This document shows positions 1-8,195 of a stretch of DNA of 8,797 nucleotides, in pieces (the first letter of the stretch is position 1; each line of letters starts with the position of its first letter). The stretch is taken from positions 1-8,797 of the forward strand of contig VGXK01000062.1 of assembly GCA_016873355.1 (NCBI GenBank), given 5' to 3'. Origin of the DNA: Phycisphaerae bacterium. GTDB taxonomy: Bacteria; Planctomycetota; Phycisphaerae; Phycisphaerales; SM1A02. Made by a program: the position numbers and the translations under genes. The notes under the pieces were generated by a model. The model did not search any database. It was not told where the DNA came from and saw nothing but the letters and a program-made list of their open reading frames with translations.

Positions 1-160
1 GACGACTCAGGCGTGGCGAGCTGGCGTTGGCGAGACGAGTGTGGCAAGGAGGGCGAAGCAGGCGGATCTTGAGGATCCGCCGATGGAGCCCGACGATGCC
101 ACATGATGTCGCAGCCCGCCAGATCGCCACGAATGAGGAGGAACCGCTCAAGGCGCACAG
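1..160. other. Left edge, no confident gene
   Basis: No gene is supported here. On the plus strand a frame open from base 2 to the TGA at 104-106 would encode a 34-residue C-terminus ending LEDPPMEPDDAT. It could be the tail of a gene entering from the left, but it shows no recognisable family and its third-position GC looks lower than in the neighbouring genes. A GC-rich hairpin at 61-81 lies inside it. An AGGAGG-like string near 136-142 on the plus strand has no start codon at a useful distance. The stretch lies beyond the intrinsic terminator of the minus-strand gene, so it is probably a gene boundary. Confidence 0.4.
61..81. repeat. 8-bp inverted repeat, hairpin
   Basis: GGCGGATC (61-68) and GATCCGCC (74-81) are perfect reverse complements around the 5-base loop TTGAG. 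No T-run follows on either strand, so it is not a classic intrinsic terminator. It may be a weak terminator, an RNA structure at the end of a gene to the left, or a chance GC-rich palindrome. Confidence 0.4.
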
Positions 161-197
161 AAAAGAGGCCGGACGCCGCGGTGCGGCGCCCGGCCTC
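161..197 (-). terminator. Intrinsic terminator of the PEP-CTERM-like gene
   Basis: Read on the minus strand, an 8-bp outer stem (GAGGCCGG with CCGGCCTC, 165-172 and 190-197) and a 6-bp inner stem (CGCCGC with GCGGCG, 174-179 and 183-188) are separated by one mismatch and closed by a 3-base loop. TTTTC follows directly (complement of 161-164). It begins 26 bases past the stop codon at 224. A long GC stem plus a short U-run in the right place is the standard Rho-independent form. On the plus strand no T-run follows, so it acts in one direction. Confidence 0.87.
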
Positions 198-223
198 GAG
201 TACAAGCGTTCCCGATCGATCGA

Positions 224-888
224 TCAGGCGGCTCGGCGCCGTCTCGAGATCGCGCCGGCAAGTCCCGCGAGCGCGAGCACGCCGGGGGTCGGCACGATCG
301 TGTACGCGCGGTAGTTGCCCGCCGTGGCCGCGTTCGTCCACCAGTCGGTGGCCTGGGTGTCGCGCGACAGCAGATCGACCGTGGTATCGAAGTCGCCGCC
401 GCCGGAAGTGCCCACGTCGAAGAGCAGCACTTCGCCGACGCCCAGACCGAGCCATGCGAGCTCGAAGGTCCAGCTCACGCGGTCGTTGCCCGTATCGGAC
501 TGATCGTTCGAGATCGTGCTGTCGAGCGCCCAGTTCGCGCCGTAGGTCCAAAGCTGGGCGTTGTTCGCGGGCTGGTCGACCCAGGAACCCATGAAGCGGT
601 CGATCGTGTTCCCGTTCATGTTCATCGGGCGGTTCCACGCGTTCGTGGCGGTCTGGTCCGGGGCGCCCGTGTTGAAGAAGAACAGGTACTTGGTCCAGTT
701 GGCGTAGCCGAGCGTCTCGACCGTGATCGTCATGTGGGTGGCGTTGTTCGACACATCCACCACACGATGTCGAGATTGGGGTTCTCCGGCGTGAAGGTGT
801 CAAGCGTCGCGTCCATGAAAGTGGTCGGGACGCCTGCGCTGGCGCCGGCGGTGATCGCGAGAACGAATGCGGCCGAGAGCGTGTTCAT
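224..888 (-). pseudogene. Secreted PEP-CTERM-like surface protein, frameshifted
   Basis: The N-terminal frame starts at ATG 888 with an 18-residue signal peptide (MNTLSAAFVLAITAGASA), runs to about residue 42 (NPNLDIV) and then, if followed, stops at 730. The rest of the protein continues in another frame from about 760 to 224. Joining them needs two bases skipped at 761-762 or one base restored there. Restoring a C would read DIVSVDVSNN, a smooth beta-strand pattern, and give about 221 residues. The body is beta-rich with many aromatics and has no domain I can name; a DOMON/CBM9-like fold is only a guess. The C-terminus has PTPG, a hydrophobic helix and SRRRRAA, like the PEP-CTERM-type sorting tails common in Phycisphaerae, implying export and surface anchoring. 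No good Shine-Dalgarno precedes ATG 888. An in-frame GTG at 969 lies behind GGAGAGGG and could add 27 residues. Either the gene is broken or the base is a sequencing error. Confidence 0.75.
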
Positions 889-1043
889 GGTGTTCGTGGA
901 TTCGATCAGGTGCGGCAGAGTCCGCGCGGTCTCCGACGATCGGAACCGGTGCGCGGCGAGGTGGGGCACCCGAGATTCCCTCTCCTCCTGTGGCTGGCAG
1001 CGTAACGGTTGCCGCGCGCCGCTCAAAGGCGGTCGTGCACGGA

Positions 1044-1080
1044 TTCCCCGGCTTTCGATTCGAGACGATTCGGCCGGGAA
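1044..1080 (-). terminator. Possible terminator after the GH13 gene
   Basis: TTCCCCGGC (1044-1052) and GCCGGGAA (1073-1080) can pair with a one-base bulge around a 20-base loop that holds the direct repeat CGATTCG-AGA-CGATTCG. It starts 8 bases past the GH13 stop codon. There is no U-run, so it could instead be a Rho-dependent or mRNA 3'-end structure. Support is positional and weak. The rest of 889-1087 holds an AGGAGGA-like string on the minus strand (983-989) but no separate gene. Confidence 0.35.
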
Positions 1081-1087
1081 ACGCGGG

Positions 1088-3127
1088 TCAGGGCACCGGG
1101 CCCCAGGCGCCGAGCAGCGTGCCGAGGTCGTTTCCGTCGACGGACCCGCTGCCGTCGAAGTCCGCGGCACAGCCCTGGCACGGTCCCCACTGACCGAGCA
1201 GCGATCCGAGGTCGTCGCCATCGACCACGCCGTCGTTGTTCAGATCCGGTGAAGGCGGCGGCGACTGCGAATAGATGACGCACGAGTACGGCCCCACCAC
1301 GAAGATCGCGCTGTGGGGGAGCCCGTCGTACGGGATCGGCTCGCTGGTGCGATCGAGGGCCGGCGCGTTGCCGTAGTCGGCGCCGTACTCGGAGCTGTCG
1401 GAGTTGAAGCGAGCCTTCCACACGCCCGCTCGCGGCAGGCCGATGCGGTAGCTCCAGAAGGTGGTGTTGCTGAAGTTCGCCAGGATCACCACGTCGTCGC
1501 CGGGACCTCCGTTCATCCAGCGATGCCACGCCACCACCTTCGCGCCGTGATTGACGTGGTGCACGTTGAGGCTCGGCCCCGTGAGCCCGCGCGTGACGCC
1601 CGCCTCGTTGCGACGCAGGTCGATGAGGTCCTTGTAGAGCTGGAGGATTCCCGCGTAGGTGGTGGCCTTCGACCAGTCGAGCGGATCGGTGTCGGAGAAG
1701 TACCCGTCCTCGAGGAACTCCTGCCCCATGAAGAGCAAGGGGATTCCGGGAGCGGTGAGGATGGTGGCGGCGCCGAGCGTGGAGCGCTTGCGTGACCAGT
1801 ACGAACCCGCGTTGCCGGGCCAGATCTCCTCCGGCAGGCGCTGATTTCCGTTCGCCACCTCGTCGTGGTTCTCCACGTAGATGACTCGCTGCGTGTGCCA
1901 TCCGTTGAACGAGCCCGTGAGCGTCGCCACGATCTTGTTCATGTCCCTCTGCGAATCGAGCGAGGGGATCAGCACGTCGCGCACCTGGTAGTTCACGCTC
2001 ACGTCCCACTGGCTGTCGAAGCCGGCGCCGCCCTCGGAGGTCGGCTTCGTGATCCAGTCGTTGTCCTCGTGGTCCTCCGCGACGATGAGCTTGCCGGGCC
2101 AGTCGCCGTCGATCGAGTCGTTGAGCTGTTCGAGCAGCAGCCAGCCGTCGGGAATGTCGGGGCCGAAGAGATCCACCTTGCGGATGAACTTGGTGCCGTC
2201 GACGCGCAGGCCGTCCATTCGGAACTCGCCGAGCCATCGCCGCGCGTTCTCGACGAGGTACTCGCGCACCTCCGTGCGCCCGTAGTCCGGGCGCGTGTCG
2301 CCCCACGGGGTCACGGCGCGGAAGTCGTTGTAGAAGTAGATGCCGCCGAAGCCGTTCTGCTGCCAGCCGTCGAACTGCCACAGGTCGAGATCGTTGGGAC
2401 CAACGTGGTTGTAGACGACGTCGGCGAGTACCGCGATGCCCCGGGCGTGGCACGCGTCGACGAAGGCCTTCGCGTCGTCGTGGCTTCCGTAGGCGCTTTC
2501 CGGCGCGAAGGGATGCGAGCCGTTGTAGCCCCAGGAGATGCTGCCGGGGAACTCGATGAACGGCATCAGCTGGACCGCATTGATGCCGAGGTCCTGCAGA
2601 TGGTCGAGCTTCTGGATGGCGGCCTGCCAGCCCGAGGGCGGCGAACCGCCGCTGGGCACGTTGAACGTTCCCAGGTGCAGCTCGTAGATCACGATCTCGT
2701 TCCACGGCGCGATCTGGAAGTCCCCGGTCTGCCAGGCGTACGAGTTCGGCGAAGTGACCACGCTGTTGCCCACCGAGTTCGTGAGCTTGCGGGCGTGCGG
2801 ATCGTTCTTCCAGAGCGTGCTTGCGCCGTTCTTGACGACGAACTTGTACTGGTGCCCCGGCAGCACGCCGATGATGTCGCCCGACCAGCGCCCGTCGCCT
2901 TCGGAGGAAAGCTGGTGGAGCGTGGTGCTCCAGAAGTTGAAGCTGCCGGCGACCGAGACGCCCGTTGCGTTCGGCGCCCACACGCGGAACGTGCAGCCGT
3001 TGCCGGGACCGTCGTGGAACGGCACGGCGCCCATTCCCGGGCGCGTGGAGGGCGGAAGCACCGCCGCCCACGCCGCCGTGGTGACGAGCATCGCAGCGGC
3101 GGCGGCGGCGAGAATCGATTTCATCAT
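1088..3127 (-). CDS. Secreted CBM48-GH13 alpha-glucan enzyme with dockerin-like tail
   Basis: 679 residues. Residues 1-21 form a Sec signal peptide with a run of six alanines (cleavage near AWA-AVL). A CBM48-like beta-sandwich follows (about 40-125; [20 protein letters not shown]). The GH13 barrel shows all four regions: region I DVVYNH (236-241), region II GLRVD with nucleophile D310, region III VAED with acid/base E351, and region IV VENHD with D422. ELHLGTF (149-155) and FMGQEF (466-471) resemble glycogen branching enzymes and malto-oligosyltrehalose trehalohydrolases, so cleavage or transfer on alpha-1,4/1,6-glucans is expected; the exact specificity is not fixed. Two EF-hand/dockerin-like repeats end the protein (from D628 and D656, each DxNxDG/DxDxSG then VDxxDLGxLLGxWG), separated by CQGC. 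Known bacterial branching enzymes are mostly cytoplasmic, so export suggests external starch or glycogen as substrate. The start lies 4 bases after the pseudopilin stop, indicating co-translation. ATG 3124 is an equal alternative. Confidence 0.93.
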   Translation of the reverse strand: MMKSILAAAAAAMLVTTAAWAAVLPPSTRPGMGAVPFHDGPGNGCTFRVWAPNATGVSVAGSFNFWSTTLHQLSSEGDGRWSGDIIGVLPGHQYKFVVKNGASTLWKNDPHARKLTNSVGNSVVTSPNSYAWQTGDFQIAPWNEIVIYELHLGTFNVPSGGSPPSGWQAAIQKLDHLQDLGINAVQLMPFIEFPGSISWGYNGSHPFAPESAYGSHDDAKAFVDACHARGIAVLADVVYNHVGPNDLDLWQFDGWQQNGFGGIYFYNDFRAVTPWGDTRPDYGRTEVREYLVENARRWLGEFRMDGLRVDGTKFIRKVDLFGPDIPDGWLLLEQLNDSIDGDWPGKLIVAEDHEDNDWITKPTSEGGAGFDSQWDVSVNYQVRDVLIPSLDSQRDMNKIVATLTGSFNGWHTQRVIYVENHDEVANGNQRLPEEIWPGNAGSYWSRKRSTLGAATILTAPGIPLLFMGQEFLEDGYFSDTDPLDWSKATTYAGILQLYKDLIDLRRNEAGVTRGLTGPSLNVHHVNHGAKVVAWHRWMNGGPGDDVVILANFSNTTFWSYRIGLPRAGVWKARFNSDSSEYGADYGNAPALDRTSEPIPYDGLPHSAIFVVGPYSCVIYSQSPPPSPDLNNDGVVDGDDLGSLLGQWGPCQGCAADFDGSGSVDGNDLGTLLGAWGPVP

Positions 3128-3131
3128 CGGC

Positions 3132-4046
3132 TCAGTTGATCAGACCCGGAAGCAGCATGCGCCGGAACTCGTGGTAGTCCAGCGCCGGCGCGGGCTCGAC
3201 GAAGTCGTGCCCGTCCGCATCCGCGTCGATGAGGGCCTTGTTCTTGACCGACACGAGGCCGGTCGAGCCGTCGGCGAAGGAGATCGTCACGTCCTCGTGC
3301 CACATCGCCGGCAGGTCGTACCAGTAGTTCGTGCTCGGATCGGGATTGAGCAGGAAGCCGTTGAAGTTGAAGTCGCGGTTCTGCGAGAGGTCGAAGCGAT
3401 CCCACTCGGACACCGTGTAGAGCGTGCGCGACGGTTGCGGCACGCGCGAGAGCGTGGTCGTGTCGTGCTGGTAGCCGACGGGCATGTTCGCGAGCGAAGA
3501 CTGCGTGCGATCGTCGTGCATCTTCACGCCCACGAAGCCGTTGATCGAATAGCTGCGCAATCGGTCCGTCGTGTCGAAGGGGCTACGGTAGACGGAGGCC
3601 GTTCCCGTGTAGTTCCAGAGCTTGCCGTTGCGAAGCGCGGCGAGCGTCTCGCGGCTCGGGGAGTTCGTCGTCAGGTTCGCGTTGTTGTTCGGGATCTGCG
3701 TCGTGTTGAACGCCGCCACCCAGTAGTGGCGATAGTTCCACCCGGCCTGCGGGAAGAAGGTGTAGCCGGGGACGTTCGTGTCGGGGTCGGTGCGCGGGCT
3801 GACGAGGCGCCCCTTGTTGTCGGCCGCGTAGGCGGTGCCGGCCACCGCGATCGATCGCTGATTCGACTGGCAGAGCGACGCCCGCGCGCCGCCCGTGATC
3901 TTGGGGAACGCCACGAAGACGAGGCCGATGACGACGGCAATGATCGAAATCACCACGAGCAGCTCGGTGACCGTGAATCCGCGGTCGTTGGATCGATGCA
4001 CGCGAGCCACGGGCCGGGTCTGGCTTGAAGAGGTCGAAACCATCAT
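3132..4046 (-). CDS. Prepilin-like (type II secretion pseudopilin-type) protein
   Basis: 304 residues. A 23-residue basic leader ends in DRG, followed by [24 protein letters not shown]: prepilin peptidase should cut after G23, with the conserved Glu at mature position 5 and a single hydrophobic N-helix. C-Q-S-N-Q-R-S-I after the helix and H250-x8-D259-G260 resemble the large planctomycete family of minor pseudopilin-like proteins (usually H-X9-DG). DADADGHD (274-281) looks like a calcium loop, as in the C-terminal part of type II pseudopilins. It probably sits in the membrane or an envelope pseudopilus; its exact role is unknown. ATG 4046 was chosen because AAGGGAG (4053-4059) stands 6 bases upstream. 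A longer in-frame start at 4109 would add an arginine-rich, unlikely leader. The gene ends 4 bases before the GH13 gene, so the two form one operon. Confidence 0.88.
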   Translation of the reverse strand: MMVSTSSSQTRPVARVHRSNDRGFTVTELLVVISIIAVVIGLVFVAFPKITGGARASLCQSNQRSIAVAGTAYAADNKGRLVSPRTDPDTNVPGYTFFPQAGWNYRHYWVAAFNTTQIPNNNANLTTNSPSRETLAALRNGKLWNYTGTASVYRSPFDTTDRLRSYSINGFVGVKMHDDRTQSSLANMPVGYQHDTTTLSRVPQPSRTLYTVSEWDRFDLSQNRDFNFNGFLLNPDPSTNYWYDLPAMWHEDVTISFADGSTGLVSVKNKALIDADADGHDFVEPAPALDYHEFRRMLLPGLIN

Positions 4047-4160
4047 GGGGCGCTCCCTTGTGGGAAGGCAGGGAAGTGTCCGCCGGCGGAGCCGACGAGC
4101 GTGGCTCATCCTAGCGGCAGACGATGACCGCTCCTATCCGCGTTCCGCCTCGATGCGGAT
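4047..4160 (-). other. Short leader region before the pseudopilin gene
   Basis: This 114-base gap holds a 12-bp perfect palindrome, TCCGCCGGCGGA (4079-4090). A 6-bp inverted repeat, ATCCGC/GCGGAT with a 13-base loop, sits just after the stop of the upstream gene and could be a weak terminator. A TAGGAT string near 4107-4112 on the minus strand matches a -10 box at four of six bases, without a credible -35. The pseudopilin Shine-Dalgarno AAGGGAG lies at 4053-4059. Whether the pseudopilin-GH13 operon has its own promoter here is undecided. Confidence 0.3.
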
Positions 4161-5294
4161 TCAATGTCCGAAAAGGCCGACGGCGGCGAACATGCCTTTC
4201 TGTTCGAACCAGCCGAGCGCCTCGTCGACCGATCGGAAGATCCGGGTCGCCGTTTCCGTGATGAACGGGCTCGGATTCTTCTTCGGCTTCCACACCACGT
4301 AGACCTCCTTGGTGTGCTCGAAGGCGTGCTGGAGCTCCCGCTCGACGCCCGAGGAGAGCCCGGGCACGCCCCCCGGAAGCTCGGGCACGAGCGACACGAT
4401 CATGTCGCTCTGGTCGATGAGCTTGAAGTCCCGCATGTAGATCTGGCCGTCCACGTCCCCGGCGATGTCGAGCACCTCGCGAACGCTGACCCGAAGCGGG
4501 GCGGAGTCCTTGCGGCCGCCGAAGCTGTGCGGCGTCACCTCGATGAAGTCCCGTCCTTCGCGGGCGGCCACGAGCGCCCGATCGAGCAGCAGCTTCTCGT
4601 CCACGTCGCCGGGATCGAAGGCGATGAAGTGCTTGGAGAGCTCGGCGCGGAAGCGATCGATCTCGGCGAGCACGTCGGGCATGTCGACCACATGGCTCAT
4701 CGGGAAGCTGGGATAGACCTTCCGCATCTCCGGCCGCGTGACCAGGCGAAGGCAGGTCTCCGTGGTGTCGGTCTGACGGCCGCGGCTGAGGATGTAGAAG
4801 CGGTTGTGGCAGCCGAGCGCCTGGGCGAGCAGCTCCGTGGCGAGGATCTCCTCCTCGCGCCACACCATGCAGTCCTTGAGCGTCGCGTCGATCTCGTGCT
4901 CCGCATGCAGCCGATGGTGCACGACCTCCACGTTGTCGACGAGGCAGATGAAGACGTTGGGCTCCAGCTTGGCGACGAGGTCGAAGTCGAACGCGCTGAA
5001 GAGACCGTGCCGCCAGCGGAAGGTGGCGTGGCTGTTCACGATCACGTTGCGATGCTCGGACGCCGGCGAGGTGGCGGCGATGATGTCCTTGAACGCGGCG
5101 CGACGCAGCGACGCAAGCCGCGAGATCGGCAGATCGAGAATGCGGCCGGGGCGCACGTCGGGCGCCTCCTGGTACATCACGTCGCCGACATGGAAGAGTT
5201 CGATCGGGTCGCCCCGACTCTCCCCCAGGGCCGTCACGGCCTTGAGATACGGCTTCTTGTCCATGCCGATCTGGCCGGTGACGATCGCCCGCAT
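4161..5294 (-). CDS. Uncharacterised AdkA-like P-loop / deoxyribosyltransferase-like protein
   Basis: 377 residues, no signal peptide, presumably cytosolic. The N-terminus VTGQIGMDKK (5-14) sits where a Walker A loop should be but has D12 for the last Gly and K14 for Ser/Thr, so nucleotide binding may be altered. VIVNSHATFRW (84-94), EPNVFICLVD (111-120) and REEEILATELLAQALG (146-161) follow the order and spacing of archaeal-type adenylate kinases as I know them. The C-terminal part, about 285-335 (LIDQSDMIVSLVP, then SSGVEREL, then KEVYVVW), matches the pattern of nucleoside 2-deoxyribosyltransferases, in which a Glu after the G(T/V) motif (here E320) is catalytic. This suggests a nucleotide-related two-domain protein, but both assignments rest on motif memory and the function is unknown. 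ATG 5294 was chosen because the homologous fold begins there; the longer open frame upstream is arginine-rich and overlaps ispF. It lies between the ispF cluster and the pseudopilin gene. Confidence 0.88.
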   Translation of the reverse strand: MRAIVTGQIGMDKKPYLKAVTALGESRGDPIELFHVGDVMYQEAPDVRPGRILDLPISRLASLRRAAFKDIIAATSPASEHRNVIVNSHATFRWRHGLFSAFDFDLVAKLEPNVFICLVDNVEVVHHRLHAEHEIDATLKDCMVWREEEILATELLAQALGCHNRFYILSRGRQTDTTETCLRLVTRPEMRKVYPSFPMSHVVDMPDVLAEIDRFRAELSKHFIAFDPGDVDEKLLLDRALVAAREGRDFIEVTPHSFGGRKDSAPLRVSVREVLDIAGDVDGQIYMRDFKLIDQSDMIVSLVPELPGGVPGLSSGVERELQHAFEHTKEVYVVWKPKKNPSPFITETATRIFRSVDEALGWFEQKGMFAAVGLFGH

Positions 5295-5301
5295 GGGGCC
5301 G

Positions 5302-5307
5302 AGTATA
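5302..5307 (-). promoter_or_regulatory. -10 box TATACT, probable leaderless start
   Basis: TATACT on the minus strand matches the sigma-70 -10 consensus at five of six positions and is rare in DNA this GC-rich. Its downstream edge is 7 bases from the ATG at 5294, so transcription would begin at or next to the start codon. No Shine-Dalgarno precedes that ATG, which fits a leaderless mRNA. A -35 is weak (CCGGCA at 17 bp, three of six). It lies in the 101-base gap downstream of ispF, which also has a 6-bp hairpin at 5340-5358 without a U-run. Confidence 0.5.
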
Positions 5308-5395
5308 GGAATCGGCGTCGCGCGTGCCGGCGAAGCCGCCGATGCTTCCGGTGCATCGCGCGTTCTCGGCGAGCAGTCGATGGCGCCCCGCGCGG

Positions 5396-5887
5396 CTATC
5401 GCTTCGACAGCAGAACCAGCGCGTGCACCTCGATCGCACGGCCCTCGCCGATCGCGTCGACCTGCTCGTGCGTCTTGCCCTTGAGGTTCACGCGGTCGGC
5501 GTCGACGCCGAGGCACTTCGCGAGCGATTCGCGAAGCGCCTGCCGGCGAGGTCCGATCTTCGGCTTCTCGCAGATCACGGTGGCGTCGAGGTTCGAGACC
5601 TCGTAGCCGCGCTGGCGCATTCGGCGCAGCGCCTCGTCCAGGAAACGGCGCGAATCGCCGTCCTTCCAGCGCGAATCGTCGTCGGGGAAGAGAGAGCCCA
5701 GGTCGGGCTCGCCGAGGGCACCGAGGATGGCGTCGGTCACCGCATGGAGCAGGGCGTCGCCGTCGGAGTGGCTCACCGGCCCGCGGTCGTGCTCGACCGG
5801 AAGTCCGCCGAGCACGAAGGGACGACCGGGGCCGTTCGGCGCCTTCGCCTCGAGCCGATGCAGGTCGTAGCCGTGGCCGATTCTCGT
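5396..5887 (-). CDS. ispF: 2-C-methyl-D-erythritol 2,4-cyclodiphosphate synthase
   Basis: IspF converts CDP-methylerythritol 2-phosphate to the 2,4-cyclodiphosphate in the cytosolic MEP isoprenoid pathway. From ACG 5887 the protein has 163 residues, close to the usual 156-160, and begins TRIGHGYDLHRLE: D8 and H10, the metal ligands, fall at the same positions as in E. coli IspF. SHSDGDALLHAVTDAILGAL and the later GKTHEQVDAIG segment are also family hallmarks. There is no ATG, GTG or TTG between the preceding in-frame TGA (5915-5917) and GHGYD. The first normal start is GTG 5815, which would remove the metal ligands. ACG stands exactly where E. coli has ATG, with a GGA seven bases upstream as a weak Shine-Dalgarno; ATT 5902 is an alternative. 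So the start is non-canonical, mutated or misread. The gene follows the lipoprotein in the same frame, 9 codons after its stop, as the last gene of the murD cluster. Confidence 0.93.
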   Translation of the reverse strand, partial: TRIGHGYDLHRLEAKAPNGPGRPFVLGGLPVEHDRGPVSHSDGDALLHAVTDAILGALGEPDLGSLFPDDDSRWKDGDSRRFLDEALRRMRQRGYEVSNLDATVICEKPKIGPRRQALRESLAKCLGVDADRVNLKGKTHEQVDAIGEGRAIEVHALVLLSKR

Positions 5888-5914
5888 CGCAGGTTCCGAA
5901 ATCGAAGCGCTCGC

Positions 5915-6412
5915 TCAGCGGTCGTAGATGTGGCGATCGTTCGCGTTCGGAAGGGCGCCGCCGGCCGGAGTGAAGTACGGAGGCCGGTCCGCCATCTGAT
6001 CGGTGCGGAGTCGGACCGCAGGGTCAGGATCCGGCCATTCCGGCGAGGGTCGGATGGAGACGTCGATCCGGCAGCAGCTCATGGGAGGCGCCGTCAACTG
6101 ATTGTCGAGCGAGCCGATCTGCGTGCCCGGCTCCCACACGGAGTAGACGAGTCGATTCGGCGTGTAGACCGGATCGTCGCCGCCGCCTTCGACGATGTTG
6201 AAGGTGAGCTGCTTGCCCGGCGGGATGTCCATCGCAAAGAAGGCCTCCTGCGTGCGCGTGTCGACGACCGCCACCGAGATGGGCTGCATCGGCGTCGAGA
6301 TGTAGGTCCATCCGCGACTTGTCGAGGGCGAGAGTCCGCCGTCGGGGCTGTAGCAGCCCGCAAGGGTCGAGAGCAGCGCCACGCCCAGGAGAATGGGAAG
6401 GGTCGTTCGCAT
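5915..6412 (-). CDS. Small lipoprotein of unknown function
   Basis: 165 residues. MRTTLPILLGVALLSTLAGC is a lipoprotein signal peptide with lipobox LAGC, lipidated at C20, so the protein should be anchored in a membrane facing the periplasm. The body is proline- and aspartate-rich with a beta-like part (ISVAVVDTRTQEAFFAMDI) and a CC pair in PPMSCCRIDV; no family was recognised. ATG 6412 was chosen because TAGGA (6421-6425) lies 8 bases upstream and includes the murD stop codon TAG, so translation is probably coupled to murD. The frame is open further upstream to 6616, but that part is a shadow of murD. It ends in TGA at 5915, and ispF continues in the same frame after it. Position between murD and ispF hints at an envelope role, which is only inference. 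Confidence 0.82.
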   Translation of the reverse strand: MRTTLPILLGVALLSTLAGCYSPDGGLSPSTSRGWTYISTPMQPISVAVVDTRTQEAFFAMDIPPGKQLTFNIVEGGGDDPVYTPNRLVYSVWEPGTQIGSLDNQLTAPPMSCCRIDVSIRPSPEWPDPDPAVRLRTDQMADRPPYFTPAGGALPNANDRHIYDR

Positions 6413-6422
6413 GGTTGGAATC

Positions 6423-7823
6423 CTATCGGCTCGTTCCGCCGTCGAGTTGGCGAACGAGCGCCTCGAAGCGGCGTCCCCGCTCCTCGTAGTTGCGGAACTG
6501 GTCCCAGCTGGCACAGCCGGGGGAGAGCAGGATCGAATCGCCCGGCCGAGCGCGACTCCAGGCGGCGGCGACCGCCGATTCGAGCGTGCCGCAGAGTGCT
6601 CCGCCGGCCGAAGCAAGCGTCGAGCCGGTGGCGCCGATCGCGTAGAGCCCGGCGAGGCGGGGGGTCAATGCTCGAATCGGTGAGAGATCCGCCCCCTTGT
6701 CGTACCCGCCGGCGACGAGGTGAATGCTCGACGGGTCGTCGAACGCGTCGACCGCCAGCAGCGTCGCCTCGGGGGTCGTGCTCTTGCTGTCGTCGTAGCA
6801 GCGGACGCCTTTCGGTTCGGCGACGAGCCGCAATCGATGCGGCAGCCCCGGGAACGACGCGAGCGCGTCGAGCAGCAGGGCGCGATCGAGCGTGGGCGGA
6901 GTCGCGGCGGCCGCGCCGATCGCGGCCTCGACGGCGTCGAGCGCCAGCAGCGCGTTTCGCTTCGCATGGTCGCCGGGAATCGAGAGCCGCAGCGACGGCG
7001 CGAGCTCGTCGCCGAGCGAGGCACTCCAGGGATCGCGCCACCAGCGGCCGGCCTGCGTTCTCGCCGCCGCGTCCGCCGCCTCCGGTCGCTCCCGATCGAA
7101 TCTCGTGACGAATCGATCGCTCGACGACTGCCGCCGTCGAATGAGCGACTTCGACGCACTGTAGTGATCGACGGTGCCGTGCCAGTCGAGGTGATTCGGC
7201 GCCAGGTTCGTGAGCACGGCCACGGAGGGCGACCAGCCGTCTCCTTCGCCGGCGCCGAGCCAATGCAGCATGAAGCTCGAGAGCTCGAGCACGACCGCGT
7301 GCTCCGCGCGGATCTCGGGCAACTGCGCCAGCAGGCTTCCGCCGATGTTGCCGCCGAGAAAGGAGCGCACGCCGACGGCGCGCAGCAGGTGATCGATCAT
7401 CGAAGCCGTGGTCGACTTGCCGGCCGTTCCGGTCACGCCGATGACGCGGCACGCGGGAAGCTGCGACACGAGCAAGCCGATCTCCGTGGTGATCGGAACG
7501 CCTCGTCGCTTCGCCGCCGCGAGAAACGGATTCGACCACGGCGACGGAATCGCGGGGCTCGCGATCACGAGATCCGCGTCGTTGAAATCGCGCTCGTCAT
7601 GCCCGCCGAGGCGCCATTCGATGCGACCTGCGGAAGCCACGCGCTCGAGCGATTCGATCTCCGCCGCGAGCTTCGCGCGCGTGGCGAGATCCGTCACCAG
7701 GACGTGGGCGCCGCGATCGAGCAGCCACTTCGTCGCGCCGGCGCCGCCGCCGAAGGCGCCGAGGCCCATCACGACCACGCGCTTCGATCGCCAGGTGCCG
7801 TCGATCATGCCGCGATTATTCAT
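6423..7823 (-). CDS. murD: UDP-N-acetylmuramoyl-L-alanine--D-glutamate ligase
   Basis: MurD adds D-glutamate to UDP-MurNAc-L-Ala with ATP in cytosolic peptidoglycan precursor synthesis. The 466 residues are a usual length. The N-terminal Rossmann domain has [16 protein letters not shown] (19-34), a glycine-rich loop. The ATP P-loop is TGTAGKSTT (131-139), LELSSFML (179-186) follows, and NHLDWHGT (210-217) with K225 in YSASK is the site of the carbamylated lysine in Mur ligases. GDHAKRN (284-290), [12 protein letters not shown] (343-354) and [17 protein letters not shown] (434-450) mark the central and C-terminal domains. All key motifs are intact. The start at ATG 7823 is not fixed: no clear Shine-Dalgarno is seen and ATG 7808 five codons later is possible. 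It is the first gene of a cluster with a lipoprotein (10-base gap) and ispF, and is separated from the usual dcw cluster genes in this window. A divergent lipoprotein gene lies upstream. Confidence 0.97.
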   Translation of the reverse strand: MNNRGMIDGTWRSKRVVVMGLGAFGGGAGATKWLLDRGAHVLVTDLATRAKLAAEIESLERVASAGRIEWRLGGHDERDFNDADLVIASPAIPSPWSNPFLAAAKRRGVPITTEIGLLVSQLPACRVIGVTGTAGKSTTASMIDHLLRAVGVRSFLGGNIGGSLLAQLPEIRAEHAVVLELSSFMLHWLGAGEGDGWSPSVAVLTNLAPNHLDWHGTVDHYSASKSLIRRRQSSSDRFVTRFDRERPEAADAAARTQAGRWWRDPWSASLGDELAPSLRLSIPGDHAKRNALLALDAVEAAIGAAAATPPTLDRALLLDALASFPGLPHRLRLVAEPKGVRCYDDSKSTTPEATLLAVDAFDDPSSIHLVAGGYDKGADLSPIRALTPRLAGLYAIGATGSTLASAGGALCGTLESAVAAAWSRARPGDSILLSPGCASWDQFRNYEERGRRFEALVRQLDGGTSR

Positions 7824-7883
7824 CGGCGATGCGAGGTTTGCCGGAATCGATCTTGACGCGAGCCCGCAAAGCCCTTGCCATCA

Positions 7884-7934
7884 TCGAGTTGCGCACGAGT
7901 CGCCGGGCTCGGCAATGAACAGATCGCAACTCGA
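7884..7934. promoter_or_regulatory. 10-bp perfect inverted repeat, operator-like
   Basis: TCGAGTTGCG (7884-7893) and CGCAACTCGA (7925-7934) are perfect reverse complements with 31 bases between, about three helical turns centre to centre plus. The core AGTTGC recurs in the second dyad at 8006-8019. Lying 60-110 bases upstream of murD, it could bind a dimeric regulator acting on murD, on the divergent gene or on both. The regulator is unknown. Confidence 0.4.
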
Positions 7935-7996
7935 ACGCTGCGGCTGCTCGGCGCAGGAAGTGCGCCTCGATCTCGATCCGTCGGCTCAATGTCGCA

Positions 7997-8020
7997 AGTT
8001 GGGCGAGTTGCCCGCAACTT
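7997..8020. promoter_or_regulatory. AGTTGC-CC-GCAACT dyad, operator-like
   Basis: A 14-bp dyad AGTTGC-CC-GCAACT (8006-8019) carries the same half-sites as the repeat at 7884-7934. A further near half-site AAGTTG begins at 7997, and AAGTTGGGC (7997-8005) can alternatively pair with the GCCCGCAACTT that ends at 8020, with a 2-base bulge. Compact palindrome plus repeated half-sites is typical of a transcription factor site; an RNA hairpin is the alternative. Confidence 0.4.
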
Positions 8021-8182
8021 CGGCCGATCGTAGACTCGCGACCCTCCGAAGTCGTGGAGGCTCGAGGTCGCACCGGCGCCCGTCGGCGGGGCCAAGTGTT
8101 GACGACGATCCCGAGACCAAACCGTACGAAAGTCGCCTTGTAGGAGGCCCGACCGGGCTTCCGGGCAGAGATCAATCGTTTC

Positions 8183-8188
8183 AAGGAA
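8183..8188 (+). promoter_or_regulatory. Ribosome binding site fixing the GTG start
   Basis: AAGGAA stands 7 bases before GTG 8196. It decides this GTG as the start of the lipoprotein, since the first in-frame ATG comes only at residue 57, inside the mature protein. Confidence 0.65.
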
Positions 8189-8195
8189 TTCGACC

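Larger units (their letters stand above)
7824..8195. other. Divergent intergenic region
   Basis: 372 bases separate murD (minus) from the DUF11 lipoprotein (plus). No gene is supported; long open frames crossing it have no family pattern. It holds AGTTGC/GCAACT repeats (listed separately), and a GC hairpin GCCCG-AC-CGGGC (8147-8158) in the probable leader of the lipoprotein, next to an AGGAGG string (8142-8147) with no start codon near. A TTGACG (8099-8104) is followed after 20 bases by TACGAA (8125-8130); the spacing is too long for a convincing sigma-70 promoter. Confidence 0.5.
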